DNA of 64,000 nt from Burkholderiales bacterium (GCA_026225235.1 JAMFSK010000039.1:62001-126000), one strand, 5' to 3'. Positions 1 through 12,044 are shown, numbered from the stretch's first letter. Translations and numbers: made by a program. The notes: generated by a model not told the origin, from the sequence alone.

Positions 1-146
1 AGCCTGTTGCATGAGTTCGCGAGTTCAGGCCTCGTCAATATTGCGGGAGGCTGCTGCGGCACCACCCCCGCCCATATCGCCGCGATCGCTCAATCGCTCG
101 CCACCGTCAAACCGCGCCAATGGCCGCAACATTACCGGGACGCCGC

Positions 147-150
<4 letters not shown>
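1..150 (+). CDS. metH: Methionine synthase, homocysteine-binding half (3' end only)
   Basis: The reading frame is open from the left edge and stops at 148-150. The 49 visible residues end a homocysteine S-methyltransferase (Pfam S-methyl_trans) domain: the stretch [14 protein letters not shown] carries the paired cysteines that, with an upstream cysteine, bind the zinc activating homocysteine in this family. Its stop codon overlaps the ATG of the next gene in an ATGA. In Burkholderia the usual single MetH chain is split so that this domain is a separate protein; the two halves are presumably co-translated and act together in methionine synthesis. The start lies outside the window. Confidence 0.9.
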
Positions 151-2906
<2,756 letters not shown>

Positions 2907-2980
2907 TGGATGCGGGTACGGGATGAACTACCGCTCAGGTGTCTGGCGGATTGGACGATGATGCGGTGATGCGGTGATGG

Positions 2981-3014
2981 CGGCGCTCCTGGAGGTATCG
3001 GGAGCGCCGTTTTG
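2981..3014 (+). terminator. Intrinsic terminator after metH
   Basis: A 9-bp perfect stem (CGGCGCTCC at 2981-2989 with GGAGCGCCG at 3001-3009, 11-nt loop) is followed by TTTTG. It lies about 75 bp after the metH stop and fits a rho-independent terminator. Confidence 0.75.
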
Positions 3015-3283
3015 TTGCCCATGAAGTGGGGAGCGATTCCGTCCATATTCCGCGGGTCCTTAAATGCGCTTAGATCCATATAGAAAGAAGTGACAAGTAA
3101 CCCCATACAAATAGAAAAAGCAGCAGGGCAATGTTTTTGAACGAAGAGATCAAATCGCCGGGTTATTTATCATGATCACGAACACAGACATGGACACAAG
3201 CAAAGGCACAATCGCAAAGTAAAACGCGCCGCGGCCGAAGCCTGCGACGCGTCCAGTCCAGCGATCTCTCACAGCCTGAAAGG
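3015..3283. other. Intergenic region with no recognised gene
   Basis: The sequence between the metH terminator and the end of psiF is more AT-rich than its surroundings. No ORF with a ribosome binding site, no RNA gene and no repeat was recognised. The overlapping minus-strand frame here has no family resemblance. Confidence 0.5.
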
Positions 3284-3565
3284 CTAGCCCTTGTTGCTCA
3301 AACAGCTCGACATAAAGGCCTTGCGATCATCGCCCTTCTTGCCGGTCGCCTGCTTGTTGCAGTCGGTCATGCGCTCCTGCTGAGTCATCGGCTTAGCCGG
3401 TGCGTTCGAGAGACAGGAGCTCATGAAGGCCTTGCGATCGTCGCCTTTCTTGCCGGCGGCTTGCTTGTTGCAATCCGACATCTTGTCGGTCTGACTGCTC
3501 GCGAAGCACGGCAGCGCGAAGCTGACGGCCAGCGTGGCGGCGACTACGGCTATGGCATGGCGCAT
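3284..3565 (-). CDS. psiF: PsiF repeat-containing exported protein
   Basis: This 93-residue protein has an N-terminal signal peptide (hydrophobic stretch to about residue 22, cleavage near FAS-SQ) followed by two PsiF repeats. Each repeat has the pattern DCNKQAxGKKGDDRKAFMSS, and the two are almost identical in protein and closely similar in DNA, so the second looks like a recent tandem duplication. PsiF of E. coli is phosphate-starvation inducible and periplasmic; its function is unknown. A partial Pho-box-like half site (CTGACAT on the minus strand, 3621-3627) lies upstream, but the second half is poor, so phosphate control is only a possibility. Confidence 0.88.
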   Translation of the reverse strand: MRHAIAVVAATLAVSFALPCFASSQTDKMSDCNKQAAGKKGDDRKAFMSSCLSNAPAKPMTQQERMTDCNKQATGKKGDDRKAFMSSCLSNKG

Positions 3566-3746
3566 CGTACTCTCCGGTGGGGAAAAAAGGACCTACCGAG
3601 AGCAGCTTAGCCTGAAACAAATGTCAGCCGCCACCCCATTGGCGTCTCGTCACGAACCGGTGTCAAACCGATGCGAATCTGGCGCGAACAGGGGCGAACA
3701 GTCGCTTGAATGCACGCGCTGAGAATCCATTGCGCTCAAACGAAGT

Positions 3747-4067
3747 TCACACTCCCCAGACGATATCCGCGTCTTTCTTCTGTGCGAGCCGCATCATGTC
3801 GAGGAAGGGATAAGCGCGTTGCGCGAGGCCGACGGGCACATCGTGGTCGTGATGATCGCGGTGGTGATGCACCGAATCGTGCTGCGACTTCGCATCCTTG
3901 TCGACGACAATCGCGGCCTCGAGCTTCTCGATCGCTGCCGGGAGTTCGCCGTGGGTAATCACACCGCGTTCGCCAAGGCGTTTGCCGATGATTCCCAGAA
4001 GATACTGAGCAAGGTTATCGAGCATCATGACTTCGGGCGCGGCACTCGATTTAAACGTGATCAGCAT
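3747..4067 (-). CDS. DUF1840 domain-containing protein
   Basis: A 106-residue cytoplasmic protein beginning MLITFKSSAAPEVMML, the usual opening of the beta-proteobacterial DUF1840 family. The function is unknown. The middle is rich in His and Asp (HHHRDHHDHDVP), which could bind metal, but that is inference. The ATG at 4067 is chosen because a clear AAGGAG lies 5 bases upstream (4073-4078 on the minus strand); an in-frame start at 4115 would put that ribosome binding site inside the coding region. It is divergent from argS. Confidence 0.88.
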   Translation of the reverse strand: MLITFKSSAAPEVMMLDNLAQYLLGIIGKRLGERGVITHGELPAAIEKLEAAIVVDKDAKSQHDSVHHHRDHHDHDVPVGLAQRAYPFLDMMRLAQKKDADIVWGV

Positions 4068-4288
4068 GATGACTCCTTGGTTTGTTGTGTTGTCGGCACC
4101 GGCGTGCCCGGACAATTCGCGCCGCCGCGCGAGCGACGCTTGTCAGCTTCCATGATAGCACCTGATAAACTCGCTTTTTTCGACGCCTGACGGGGCAACC
4201 CGCAGCCCGAAAGGCCGTTGCGACGGCCTGCCGGAGCTGGCACCGGTTCCCGTGCAGGCGCTGTCCAAGCTGCTTTGCCGAGCCCTTC

Positions 4289-6109
4289 ATGCTGCCCCAA
4301 CATCGCCTCACGATTGAATCCATCCTCGCCGACGCCGCCGCCGGGCTGATCGCCGCGTCCGGTCTCGAGACACCGCCGGCTGCGCCCGCGATCTCGCTCG
4401 ACCGCCCCAAGGTCGCCGCACATGGCGACGCCGCGAGCAATCTCGCGATGCAGCTCGCCAAGCCGCTCAGGATGAACCCGCGCGAGCTCGCGCAGAAGAT
4501 TGCCGACGCCGCCCTGCAGGACCCGCGCGCGGCCGGTCTGATCGATAAGATCGAAATTGCCGGACCCGGTTTTATTAATCTGCGCATCGCGCTCGCCGCG
4601 AAACAGACGGTGGTCGCCTCGATCCTCGCGGCCGGCGATCGCTTCGGGTATGCACCCGACGACGCCCCACACGTCGGGCAGCGGGTGATGGTCGAGTTCG
4701 TCTCGGCCAATCCCACGGGTCCGCTGCATCTGGGTCATGCTCGGCAGGCCGCCTTGGGTGATGCGCTCGCGAAACTGCTCGAAACGCAACGCTGGGATGT
4801 GAACCGCGAGTTCTACTACAACGACGCGGGCGTGCAGATCCGCAATCTCGCGGCCTCCGTGCTTGCGCGCGGCCAGGGCCATAAGCCCGGTGACGCCGAT
4901 TGGCCCGACGCCACCTACAACGGCGACTACATCGCCGACATCGCGCGTGACTACATCTCGGGCGCCACCGTGGCGGCCAAAGACGGCGAGCCTGTCAAGG
5001 CTGCGGGCGACCTCGCCGACATCGAGGCGATCCGCCGCTTTGCAGTCGCCTACCTGCGTCACGAGCAGGATCTCGACCTGCAGGCGTTCGGCGTGCACTT
5101 CGACTGTTACTTCCTCGAATCGTCGCTGTATAGCGAAGGCCGCGTCGCCGACACCGTCGAACGGCTCATCAAGGCCGGCAAGACCTATGAACTCGATGGC
5201 GCGCTCTGGCTGCACACGACCGATGACGGTGACGACAAGGACCGCGTGATGCGCAAGTCCGACGGTACCTTCACGTACTTCGTGCCCGACGTGGCCTACC
5301 ACCTCACGAAGTGGGAACGCGGCTTCACGAAGGCCATCAACGTGCAGGGCACCGATCACCACGGCACCATCGCGCGCGTGCGGGCAGGCCTGCAGGGCGT
5401 GGGCCTCGGCATTCCGAAGGGCTACCCTGACTATGTGCTGCACAAGATGGTCACGGTCATGCGCGACGGCAAGGAGGTCAAGATCTCCAAGCGCGCGGGC
5501 AGCTATGTGACGCTGCGCGACCTGATCCTGTGGTCGGGCGGTGGGGCCGACACGGCGGATGCGGCCGACACGACCGCGGCCACCACCCCGAGCGGCTTCG
5601 ACTCGCCGGAAGTGATCCAGCGCGGCCGCGATGCGGTGCGCTTCTTCCTGATCTCGCGTAAAGCCGATACCGAATTCGTGTTCGACGTCGATCTCGCGCT
5701 CAAGCAGAACGACGAGAACCCGGTCTATTACGTGCAATACGCGCACGCGCGTATCAGCTCGATCCTCAACACCTGGGTCGCCGATCATGGCGGCGATCTC
5801 GCGCGCCTGCCCGCTCTCGGCAGCGCCGATCTCGCGCCGCTCGACACCGAGCGCGCGCAGGCCTTGTTGCAGCGCCTCGCCGAGTATCCGGAACTGCTCT
5901 CGCACGCGGCCGACGAGCTGTCGCCGCATGCGGTGGCCTTCTATTTGCGCGATCTCGCGGGCGATTTCCACTCGTTCTACAGTGCCGACCGTGTGCTGGT
6001 CGATGACGCCGCGCTGCGCACGGCGCGCGTTGCGCTGCTCGCCGCCACCCGTCAGGTGCTCGCGAACGGCCTCGCGACCATCGGCGTCAGCGCGCCGCAG
6101 AAAATGTAA
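4289..6109 (+). CDS. argS: Arginyl-tRNA synthetase
   Basis: This class I aminoacyl-tRNA synthetase charges tRNA-Arg. The 606-residue chain shows an N-terminal Arg-tRNA-synthetase N domain, the HIGH motif as H147-L-G-H150 within [12 protein letters not shown], the KMSKS-equivalent K-I-S-K-R near residue 398, and a C-terminal DALR anticodon-binding domain ending at the stop. Just after KISKR is an Ala/Asp/Thr/Gly-rich linker (around residues 415-432, nucleotides 5536-5590) with no counterpart in E. coli ArgS; shorter versions occur in Burkholderia relatives. The gene is followed after 45 bp by a SPOR-domain gene and then dsbA, a conserved Burkholderia arrangement. Confidence 0.97.
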   Translation: MLPQHRLTIESILADAAAGLIAASGLETPPAAPAISLDRPKVAAHGDAASNLAMQLAKPLRMNPRELAQKIADAALQDPRAAGLIDKIEIAGPGFINLRIALAAKQTVVASILAAGDRFGYAPDDAPHVGQRVMVEFVSANPTGPLHLGHARQAALGDALAKLLETQRWDVNREFYYNDAGVQIRNLAASVLARGQGHKPGDADWPDATYNGDYIADIARDYISGATVAAKDGEPVKAAGDLADIEAIRRFAVAYLRHEQDLDLQAFGVHFDCYFLESSLYSEGRVADTVERLIKAGKTYELDGALWLHTTDDGDDKDRVMRKSDGTFTYFVPDVAYHLTKWERGFTKAINVQGTDHHGTIARVRAGLQGVGLGIPKGYPDYVLHKMVTVMRDGKEVKISKRAGSYVTLRDLILWSGGGADTADAADTTAATTPSGFDSPEVIQRGRDAVRFFLISRKADTEFVFDVDLALKQNDENPVYYVQYAHARISSILNTWVADHGGDLARLPALGSADLAPLDTERAQALLQRLAEYPELLSHAADELSPHAVAFYLRDLAGDFHSFYSADRVLVDDAALRTARVALLAATRQVLANGLATIGVSAPQKM

Positions 6110-6154
6110 CTGGCCCGTCTATAATCGTTCACCGTTCCAGGAATTTCATTCGCG

Positions 6155-6898
6155 ATGGCAACAAAACGTCGGACATCTTCAAAGCAGGGTGGCGGACCTT
6201 CGAAGCAAGGCGGCGGCACGTTTATCGGCATTGTGCTGGGCCTGATCGTCGGCCTCGCGATTGCGGTGATCGTCGCGCTCTACATCACACGTTCGCCCAC
6301 GCCATTCGTCGCGAAGCTGACCGGAGGTGCGGCAAGCGATGCGACAGCGGCCTCGGACCTTGACCTGAACCGCTCGCTGCAAGGCAAGACGCCGGGCCAG
6401 GCCGTGCAGGGCGGTCAGCCCGCGCCGGCCAATGGAGGCTCGGTTGAGCCGCAGATCATCGAAGTGCCATCGTCAGGACCGAGCGCCGCGAATACGCCGA
6501 AGGTCGTGCCGGGCAGTGGCGGCCCGACGGCCAATCCGGATGAGACGCCTGCCGCCCCGGCCCCTGCTCAGGCGCAGAAGCCGGCGCCGAGCGCCAGCAA
6601 TGCATCGCCTGCGGCGCAGCCCAATACGGGCTCGAACACGGCAGCCAACGACGCGAACTCGGGCTACCTGCTTCAGGTCGGCGCCTACAAGACCGAAGGC
6701 GATGCAGAGCAGCAGCGCGCGCGCCTGGCCTTCCAGGGCTTCGAATCGAAAGTGACGCGGCGCGATGCCAGCGGTGTTACGTACTTTCGGGTGCGTGTCG
6801 GCCCCTTCACGAAGTTTGCCGACATGAATGCGGCACGCCAGCGACTGGCCGATGCAGGCATCGACACCGTCGTGATTCGCTTCCAGAAAGATCAATGA
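6155..6898 (+). CDS. SPOR-domain (FtsN-like) membrane protein
   Basis: A 247-residue protein with a short basic cytoplasmic start, one transmembrane helix at about residues 25-45, a long Pro/Ala/Gly-rich periplasmic linker and a C-terminal SPOR domain (from YLLQVGAYKTEGDAE to the end). SPOR domains bind denuded septal peptidoglycan, and this topology is that of FtsN-type division proteins. Burkholderia genomes carry such a gene between argS and dsbA. The conserved N-terminal FtsN region that activates FtsA is not evident, so FtsN itself is not claimed. Confidence 0.88.
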   Translation: MATKRRTSSKQGGGPSKQGGGTFIGIVLGLIVGLAIAVIVALYITRSPTPFVAKLTGGAASDATAASDLDLNRSLQGKTPGQAVQGGQPAPANGGSVEPQIIEVPSSGPSAANTPKVVPGSGGPTANPDETPAAPAPAQAQKPAPSASNASPAAQPNTGSNTAANDANSGYLLQVGAYKTEGDAEQQRARLAFQGFESKVTRRDASGVTYFRVRVGPFTKFADMNAARQRLADAGIDTVVIRFQKDQ

Positions 6899-7054
6899 AG
6901 ACGCTGACTGGCGCGCGTGATTCGATCGTGAATACCGCGCGCGCCCGATGCCTTTGTACCGTAAGCAATCAGCAAGGACGGGCGGGCGGCTGAACCAATC
7001 GGCGCGCGCCTCGTCTGAAGACGGACGTCTCTTTTCCCCGAACCGATGATCTCC

Positions 7055-7705
7055 ATGAACAAACTCTTTCGTACGCTGCTCGCGTCGCTCGCCGTGAGTG
7101 CAGTTTTCGCGTCGGCCCCTTCGTTTGCCTCCCCCGCCGCGCCCGAGAACGGCAAGGATTACAAGACCTTGGGGACGCAGCAATCGCTGGACGCGGGTGC
7201 CGGCAAGATCGAAATTACCGAATTCTTCTGGTACGGCTGCCCGCACTGCAATGAATTTGAGCCCTACCTCGAGACCTGGCTCAAGAAGCAAGGTCCGGAC
7301 GTGGTGTTCAAGCGCGTGCCGGTGTCGTTCCAGCCGCAGTTCGTGCCGCATCAGAAGCTGTATCACGCGGTAGTCGAACTCGGCCTCGAGCCGCAGCTCA
7401 CGCCGAAGATCTTCAACGAGATCCACGTCAACAAAGACTACCTGCTCACGCCTGACACGCAGGCGGCCTTCCTCGCGAAGAACGGCGTCGACAAGCAGAA
7501 GTTTCTGGCTGCCTATAACTCGTTTGCGAACGACAGCATGATCAAGCGCGACGACCAGCTGATCGAGGCCTACCAGATCGATGGTGTGCCGACGCTGGCC
7601 GTGCAGGGCAAGTACGAGACCGGCCCGGGCATTACGAACAGCCTCGACGGCACGCTCAAGGTGCTCGACTACCTGGTGGCTCAGGTTCGCGCGAAGAAGA
7701 TGTAA
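7055..7705 (+). CDS. dsbA: Thiol:disulfide interchange protein DsbA
   Basis: This periplasmic oxidase introduces disulfide bonds into exported proteins. The 216-residue precursor has a signal peptide (basic MNKLFR, hydrophobic core, cleavage near FAS-PAAP), the active site C62-P-H-C65 within FFWYGCPHCNEFEP, a helical insertion and the cis-Pro loop GVPTLAV. The ATG at 7055 gives the compact signal peptide expected; an in-frame ATG at 7046 adds three residues and cannot be excluded. A strong terminator follows. DsbB is not nearby. Confidence 0.95.
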   Translation: MNKLFRTLLASLAVSAVFASAPSFASPAAPENGKDYKTLGTQQSLDAGAGKIEITEFFWYGCPHCNEFEPYLETWLKKQGPDVVFKRVPVSFQPQFVPHQKLYHAVVELGLEPQLTPKIFNEIHVNKDYLLTPDTQAAFLAKNGVDKQKFLAAYNSFANDSMIKRDDQLIEAYQIDGVPTLAVQGKYETGPGITNSLDGTLKVLDYLVAQVRAKKM

Positions 7706-7759
7706 GTCCGCGTGGCGGCCGCCTGGCGTTCCGCTTGTGCCGCTTACGCCACCGGAGCG

Positions 7760-7797
7760 ATCCGCGGTTTCATTGCGATGAATCCGCGGATTTTTTT
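7760..7797 (+). terminator. Intrinsic terminator after dsbA
   Basis: TCCGCGGTTTCAT (7761-7773) pairs with ATGAATCCGCGGA (7778-7790) with one mismatch around a TGCG loop, and seven T residues follow directly. It is a textbook rho-independent terminator. Confidence 0.92.
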
Positions 7798-7835
7798 ATT
7801 CGCCTGTTGATCCACTCCGTGCGAGAGACTCGTCC

Positions 7836-8612
7836 ATGACATCGCGTTCCCCTCAGAAGGTGTTTATCACCGGCGCATCGAGCGGTCTCGGCCTGGCGCT
7901 GGCCGCGCGCTATGCCGCAGAGGGCGCGACGCTCGGGCTCGTCGCACGACGGGGCGATTTGCTCGAGGCCTTTCGGGCGCGATATCCCGCACTGACAATC
8001 GCTGTCTATCTGGCGGATGTACGCGACCATGCAGCACTGGCCGCCGCGGCCCAGGACTTTATCGCCCACGTGGGGTGTCCGGACGTGGTGATCGCCAATG
8101 CGGGCATCAGCGCAGGCGCTGTGACGGGCAGCGGCGATCTCGAAGCCTTTCGCTCGATCATGGACGTCAACTACCTGGGCATGGTCGCGACCTTCGAACC
8201 GTTTATCGGTCCGATGACCCAGATTCGCGCGGGCACGCTGGTCGGCATCGCCAGTGTCGCGGGCACTCGCGGCCTGCCTGGAGCGGGTGCTTATAGCGCC
8301 TCGAAGGCGGCGGCGACCCGTTATCTGGAATCGCTGCGTGTCGAGTTGCGCGCCGCAGGGGTGGCCGTTGTCACGATCGCGCCCGGCTATATCCGCACCC
8401 CGATGACGGATGGCAACAGCTACACCATGCCCTTCCTGATGGACGCGGACGCGTTCGCGCGACGCGCCGTCCGCGCGATCGAGCGCCGCGTACGCTTTAC
8501 CGTCATTCCCTGGCCGATGGGACTCGTTTCGATGCTGCTCCACGTGACCCCGCGCTGGCTTTACGATTTCGCTTTCGAACGCGCGCCACGCAAGAAGCGC
8601 GCGGCAGAATGA
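7836..8612 (+). CDS. SDR family oxidoreductase
   Basis: A 258-residue classical short-chain dehydrogenase/reductase using NAD(P). Visible features are the cofactor loop TGASSGLG (12-19), NAG in the middle beta strand, the catalytic Ser-Val-Ala segment, and Y153-SAS-K157. An Arg (ARRGD) after beta-strand 2 would favour NADP. The C-terminal tail is hydrophobic and basic (MGLVSMLLHVTPRWLYDF), resembling SDRs that associate with membranes. The substrate cannot be inferred from the neighbours. The stop lies about 50 bp before the next gene. Confidence 0.9.
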   Translation: MTSRSPQKVFITGASSGLGLALAARYAAEGATLGLVARRGDLLEAFRARYPALTIAVYLADVRDHAALAAAAQDFIAHVGCPDVVIANAGISAGAVTGSGDLEAFRSIMDVNYLGMVATFEPFIGPMTQIRAGTLVGIASVAGTRGLPGAGAYSASKAAATRYLESLRVELRAAGVAVVTIAPGYIRTPMTDGNSYTMPFLMDADAFARRAVRAIERRVRFTVIPWPMGLVSMLLHVTPRWLYDFAFERAPRKKRAAE

Positions 8613-8665
8613 ACGAGATGCCCGGCCTGGTATCTCGACTGACCCGGATCCACAAGGACTGTCCC

Positions 8666-10276
8666 ATGATGACCTTCCGCCCGCCCAGAATCCTGAGCGC
8701 TGTCGCCGTCACGCTGGCGCTTGCTTTCAGCTCGAGCATCACGCTCGCAAAGCCCTTGGTCGTATGCACGGAGGCGAGTCCCGACGGCTTCGACGTCGTC
8801 CAGTTCAACTCGCTCGTCACCACCAATGCTTCGGCCGACGTCATCTTCAATGGTCTGGTTGCGCTGGACGAGTCGAGCGACAAGGTCGTGCCCGCGTTGG
8901 CCGACAAGTGGGAAATCAGCCCCGATGGCTTGCGCTATACCTTTCATCTGCACGCGAATGTCGCGTTCCAGAAGACCGACTACTTCAGCCCGACCCGGCC
9001 GCTTGACGCAGACGACGTGATCTTCACCTTCGCTCGCATGCTCGATCCGAACCAGCCGTGGCACAAGATCAGCGGGCCAAGCGGCTTTCCGCACGCGCAG
9101 TCGATGCAGTTGCCCAAGCTCATCAAGTCAATCGACAAAGTCGACGCGCAGACGGTACGGTTCACTCTCAATCAACCCAACGCGACCTTCCTGCCAATCC
9201 TGACGATGGGCTTTGCCTCGATCTATTCGGCCGAGTATGCCGACCAGTTGCTCAAGGCCAATCACACAGCGGACCTCAATGTGAAGCCGATAGGCACGGG
9301 TCCGTTCGTGCTGCGCAGCTACCAGAAGGACGCGGTGATCCGGTATGACGTGAACCCGACTTACTGGGGTGCGAAGCCGAAGATCGACAAGCTGATTTAT
9401 GCGATCACACCCGATACGGCCGTGCGCATGCAGAAAGTAAAGACCGGCGAATGTCAGATTGCTCTCGCGCCAAAGCCGCAGGACGTGCTTGGCGCGAAGA
9501 ACGACAAGAAGGTGAAGGTCAGCGAGCGCCCTGCCTTCATGACCGCCTTCGTCGCGATCAATACGCAACACAAGCCGTTCGACAATCCGAAGGTGCGGCA
9601 GGCGCTCAATATGGCGTTTGACCGGGCGACCTATGTGAAGGCGGTGTTCGACGGCACGGCGACACCGGCGGTCAATCCGTATCCGGCGGGTACCTGGAGC
9701 TATGCGCAGGACATTCAGCCCTACGCCCATGATCTTGCGCAGGCGAAAAAGCTGCTTGCTGACGCGGGCTATCCGAACGGCTTTACGACGACCATCTGGA
9801 CGCGACCGACCGGCAGCGTGCTGAACCCCGATCCGAAGTTGTCAGCGGAACTCTTGCAAGCCGATCTCGCGAAGATCGGCGTGACCGCACAGGTGAAGGT
9901 CATCGAGTGGGGCGAACTGATCCGTTCGGCCAAGCAGGGGCAGCACGATCTGCTGTTCATGGGGTGGGCGGGCGATAACGGCGACCCGGACAACTTCCTG
10001 ACACCGCAGTTCAGCTGTGCGTCCGTTCAATCGGGCATCAACTTCGCGCGCTACTGCGACGCGAAGCTCGACAAACTGATCGCCGACGGCCGCGCCTCGA
10101 CCGACCAGGCGACGCGTGGCGCCAGCTATCTCAAGGCGCAGCAACTGATCCACGATCAAGCGCTGTGGATTCCCCTCGCCTACCCAACCGCCGCGGCCGT
10201 GCTGCAGCCGGGCGTCGAAGGCTACACCGTGAGCCCGTTCGGGCGGCAGAATTTTGGCAATGTGACGGTGAACTAG
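8666..10276 (+). CDS. ABC transporter substrate-binding protein, dipeptide/oligopeptide type
   Basis: A 536-residue periplasmic binding protein of family 5 (SBP_bac_5, DppA type). The precursor has a signal peptide ending near LAKPLVVC, the cluster sequence starting ASPDGFDVVQFNS, the conserved PALADKWEISPDGLRYTFHL segment and the C-terminal DQALWIPLAYP. It would deliver di- or oligopeptides (or heme or ALA, as DppA does) to an inner-membrane importer. No permease or ATPase is adjacent, so it is an orphan here. The ATG at 8666 is preferred because AAGGA lies 7 bases upstream; longer in-frame starts would remove the signal-peptide form. The stop shares CTAG with the stop of the convergent gene. 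Confidence 0.92.
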   Translation: MMTFRPPRILSAVAVTLALAFSSSITLAKPLVVCTEASPDGFDVVQFNSLVTTNASADVIFNGLVALDESSDKVVPALADKWEISPDGLRYTFHLHANVAFQKTDYFSPTRPLDADDVIFTFARMLDPNQPWHKISGPSGFPHAQSMQLPKLIKSIDKVDAQTVRFTLNQPNATFLPILTMGFASIYSAEYADQLLKANHTADLNVKPIGTGPFVLRSYQKDAVIRYDVNPTYWGAKPKIDKLIYAITPDTAVRMQKVKTGECQIALAPKPQDVLGAKNDKKVKVSERPAFMTAFVAINTQHKPFDNPKVRQALNMAFDRATYVKAVFDGTATPAVNPYPAGTWSYAQDIQPYAHDLAQAKKLLADAGYPNGFTTTIWTRPTGSVLNPDPKLSAELLQADLAKIGVTAQVKVIEWGELIRSAKQGQHDLLFMGWAGDNGDPDNFLTPQFSCASVQSGINFARYCDAKLDKLIADGRASTDQATRGASYLKAQQLIHDQALWIPLAYPTAAAVLQPGVEGYTVSPFGRQNFGNVTVN

Positions 10277-11355
10277 CCGCGTGGCGCGAAGCGGATGATC
10301 CCATCCTCGCCGCGCAAGCGGCGCACTTCGCCGGCATGCCAGAGCAGGTGTAAATGCGCGAGCGCCTCACCCATGGCGAAGGTCATCTGATGGGTGTCGA
10401 GCTTGCGCTTGAACATCAGCGGCAAGATATCGGCCGCACTGCACGGCTTGGCAGCGCAGGCTTCACGTACTTCATCGAGCCGGGCCGCATGGTGGTCGCG
10501 CAATTGCCCGAGCCGGGTCTGAAGCCCCCGAAACGGTTTGCCGTGCGAAGGCAGCACCAGCGTGTCAGTCGGCAACGGCGCATAGCGCTCGAGCGATTCC
10601 AGGAACCACGCGAGCGGATTGGCCTCGGGTTCGACGTCGAACACCGAGATATTCGTCGAGATCCGCGGCAGCACCATATCGCCCGAAATCAGCACCCCGT
10701 CCTGTGCGTTGTAGAGCGCGCAGTGCTCGGACGAATGGCCAAAACCAGTAATGATGCGCCAGTCACGCCCACCAATCGCAACGGTATCGCCCTCGCGCAG
10801 TCGGCGATAGGCATCGGGCACCTTGGGTACCAGCTTACTGTAGTAGTCCGTGCGCGCACGAATCTGCGCGATCGCATCTTCATCCTGCAAGCCATGCAGC
10901 ATGAAGTGTCGGGCGGCCGCCTCGCCGCCGGCGCTGGATCCCGACACATCGCCCATCGAGAGCGTGCGTGCGGTCATGTATTCGCCCAGCGACATCCAGA
11001 GACGCACGTCCCAGCGTTGTTTGTCGCCACCCGTGCAGATCCAGTCCGAGAGCCCCACATGATCCGGATGGAAATGGGTGACGATCACCCGCAGCACCGG
11101 CAGGCCTTCAAGATACTGCTCGAACACGTGCTCCCAATTCGCCTTGATCGTCGTGTCCGCAATGCCGCAGTCGATGATCGTCCACCCGGCCTGTCCGTCG
11201 ATCTCGTCGCGCATCAGCCAGAGGTTGATATGGTCGAGCGCAAACGGCAGCGGCATGCGGATCCAGTACAGACCGCGCGCGACTTCAAGGGGCTGTCCCG
11301 CCTCAGGCAAGGTTTCGCCGAGTGGATAGTTCAGTTGCTGTTCAAGAGCATTCAT
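10273..11355 (-). CDS. MBL-fold metallo-hydrolase
   Basis: A 360-residue metallo-beta-lactamase-fold hydrolase with the metal motif THFHPDHVGL, a further His in the GFGHSSEHCALY region and the C-terminal SHGKPF, so the dinuclear metal site looks intact. The C-terminal helical domain resembles LACTB2-type hydrolases. The substrate is unknown; in relatives similar genes sit divergent to the LiuR regulator of branched-chain catabolism, as here, so an acyl-thioester or related substrate is possible (inference). The last four bases overlap the convergent ABC binding-protein gene. Confidence 0.88.
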   Translation of the reverse strand: MNALEQQLNYPLGETLPEAGQPLEVARGLYWIRMPLPFALDHINLWLMRDEIDGQAGWTIIDCGIADTTIKANWEHVFEQYLEGLPVLRVIVTHFHPDHVGLSDWICTGGDKQRWDVRLWMSLGEYMTARTLSMGDVSGSSAGGEAAARHFMLHGLQDEDAIAQIRARTDYYSKLVPKVPDAYRRLREGDTVAIGGRDWRIITGFGHSSEHCALYNAQDGVLISGDMVLPRISTNISVFDVEPEANPLAWFLESLERYAPLPTDTLVLPSHGKPFRGLQTRLGQLRDHHAARLDEVREACAAKPCSAADILPLMFKRKLDTHQMTFAMGEALAHLHLLWHAGEVRRLRGEDGIIRFAPRG

Positions 11356-11448
11356 GGAGGATTTCAGGAAATGGGTAGGCGCACTGGGTGCGCCAGCCTT
11401 GGGTCATCCGCGCCTTTGGGCGGACGACACAGTTGCGAACCTCGGCGG

Positions 11449-11464
11449 TTGACGCTAACGTAAA
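11449..11464. promoter_or_regulatory. Putative LiuR operator
   Basis: TTGACGCTAACGTAAA is an imperfect 16-bp palindrome close to the LiuR-type consensus known from proteobacterial leucine-degradation genes (as recalled, TTGACGTTAACGTAAA-like). It lies 41 bp upstream of the liuR ATG in the divergent region, where an autoregulatory MerR-family site is expected. Confidence 0.6.
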
Positions 11465-11504
11465 GCTTGATTGTACTGACTTCCCACTTTGCCTGAGCCC
11501 GCCT

Positions 11505-12044
11505 ATGAGCGCCCACTACACGATCACCGAACTCGCGCGCGAATTCGATATCACGCCGCGCGCGATCCGCTTCTATGAGGATCAGGGCCTGCTCGCGCCA
11601 AGCCGGGAAGGCGCGGGTGGCCAGCGACGGGTGTATTCGGGCCATGATCGCACGCGACTCAAGCTCACGCTGCGCGGCAAACGACTCGGTTTTACGCTGA
11701 CCGAGATCCGGCGGCTGCTCGATCTCTATGAATCGCCGACCGACACGGTGCCGCAGTTGCGCGCGTTTCTTGCCCTGATCGCCGAGCACCGGGCGGTGCT
11801 CGATCGTCAGCTCGAAGATCTGACCGCGACGCTCGAAGACCTGTCTCAATACGAAGCCCAGTGCAAGATGCTCCTCGACGGCAGCGCATCGTCAGACGCC
11901 GCGGAGACTGCGAAAGCCGCTGATGCTGCGGATACCGCTGGTGCTGCGGATGCTGCTGATGCCGCAGACGCACACGCCGCAAATGCAGCCGGAGCGGATG
12001 CATCCGATGGAGCCGACGCAGCAAATGCGGCCCGAGGCGGTTAG
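11505..12044 (+). CDS. liuR: MerR-family regulator, LiuR type
   Basis: A 179-residue MerR-family regulator: winged helix-turn-helix at residues 5-72 (YTITELAREFDITPRAIRFY, then a segment with YEDQGLL), followed by a coiled-coil dimerisation helix (EHRAVLDRQLEDLTATLEDL). LiuR proteins control branched-chain amino-acid catabolism. The tail after about residue 130 is an unusual Ala/Asp low-complexity run from repeated GCN-GAN codons (about 11895-12030), absent from typical LiuR, which ends soon after the KMLL segment. The ATG at 11505 places the HTH at the N terminus; an upstream in-frame extension has no family similarity. A LiuR-like operator precedes it. Confidence 0.88.
   Translation: MSAHYTITELAREFDITPRAIRFYEDQGLLAPSREGAGGQRRVYSGHDRTRLKLTLRGKRLGFTLTEIRRLLDLYESPTDTVPQLRAFLALIAEHRAVLDRQLEDLTATLEDLSQYEAQCKMLLDGSASSDAAETAKAADAADTAGAADAADAADAHAANAAGADASDGADAANAARGG

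Noticed and set aside
3610-3627. A Pho box upstream of psiF
   Set aside because: Only the first half site (CTGACAT) is recognisable; the second repeat is too poor to call a PhoB operator.
4061-5971. A 636-codon open frame on the minus strand across argS
   Set aside because: It is antisense to argS, shows no recognisable domains and is a typical by-product of high-GC codon use; argS has full motifs.
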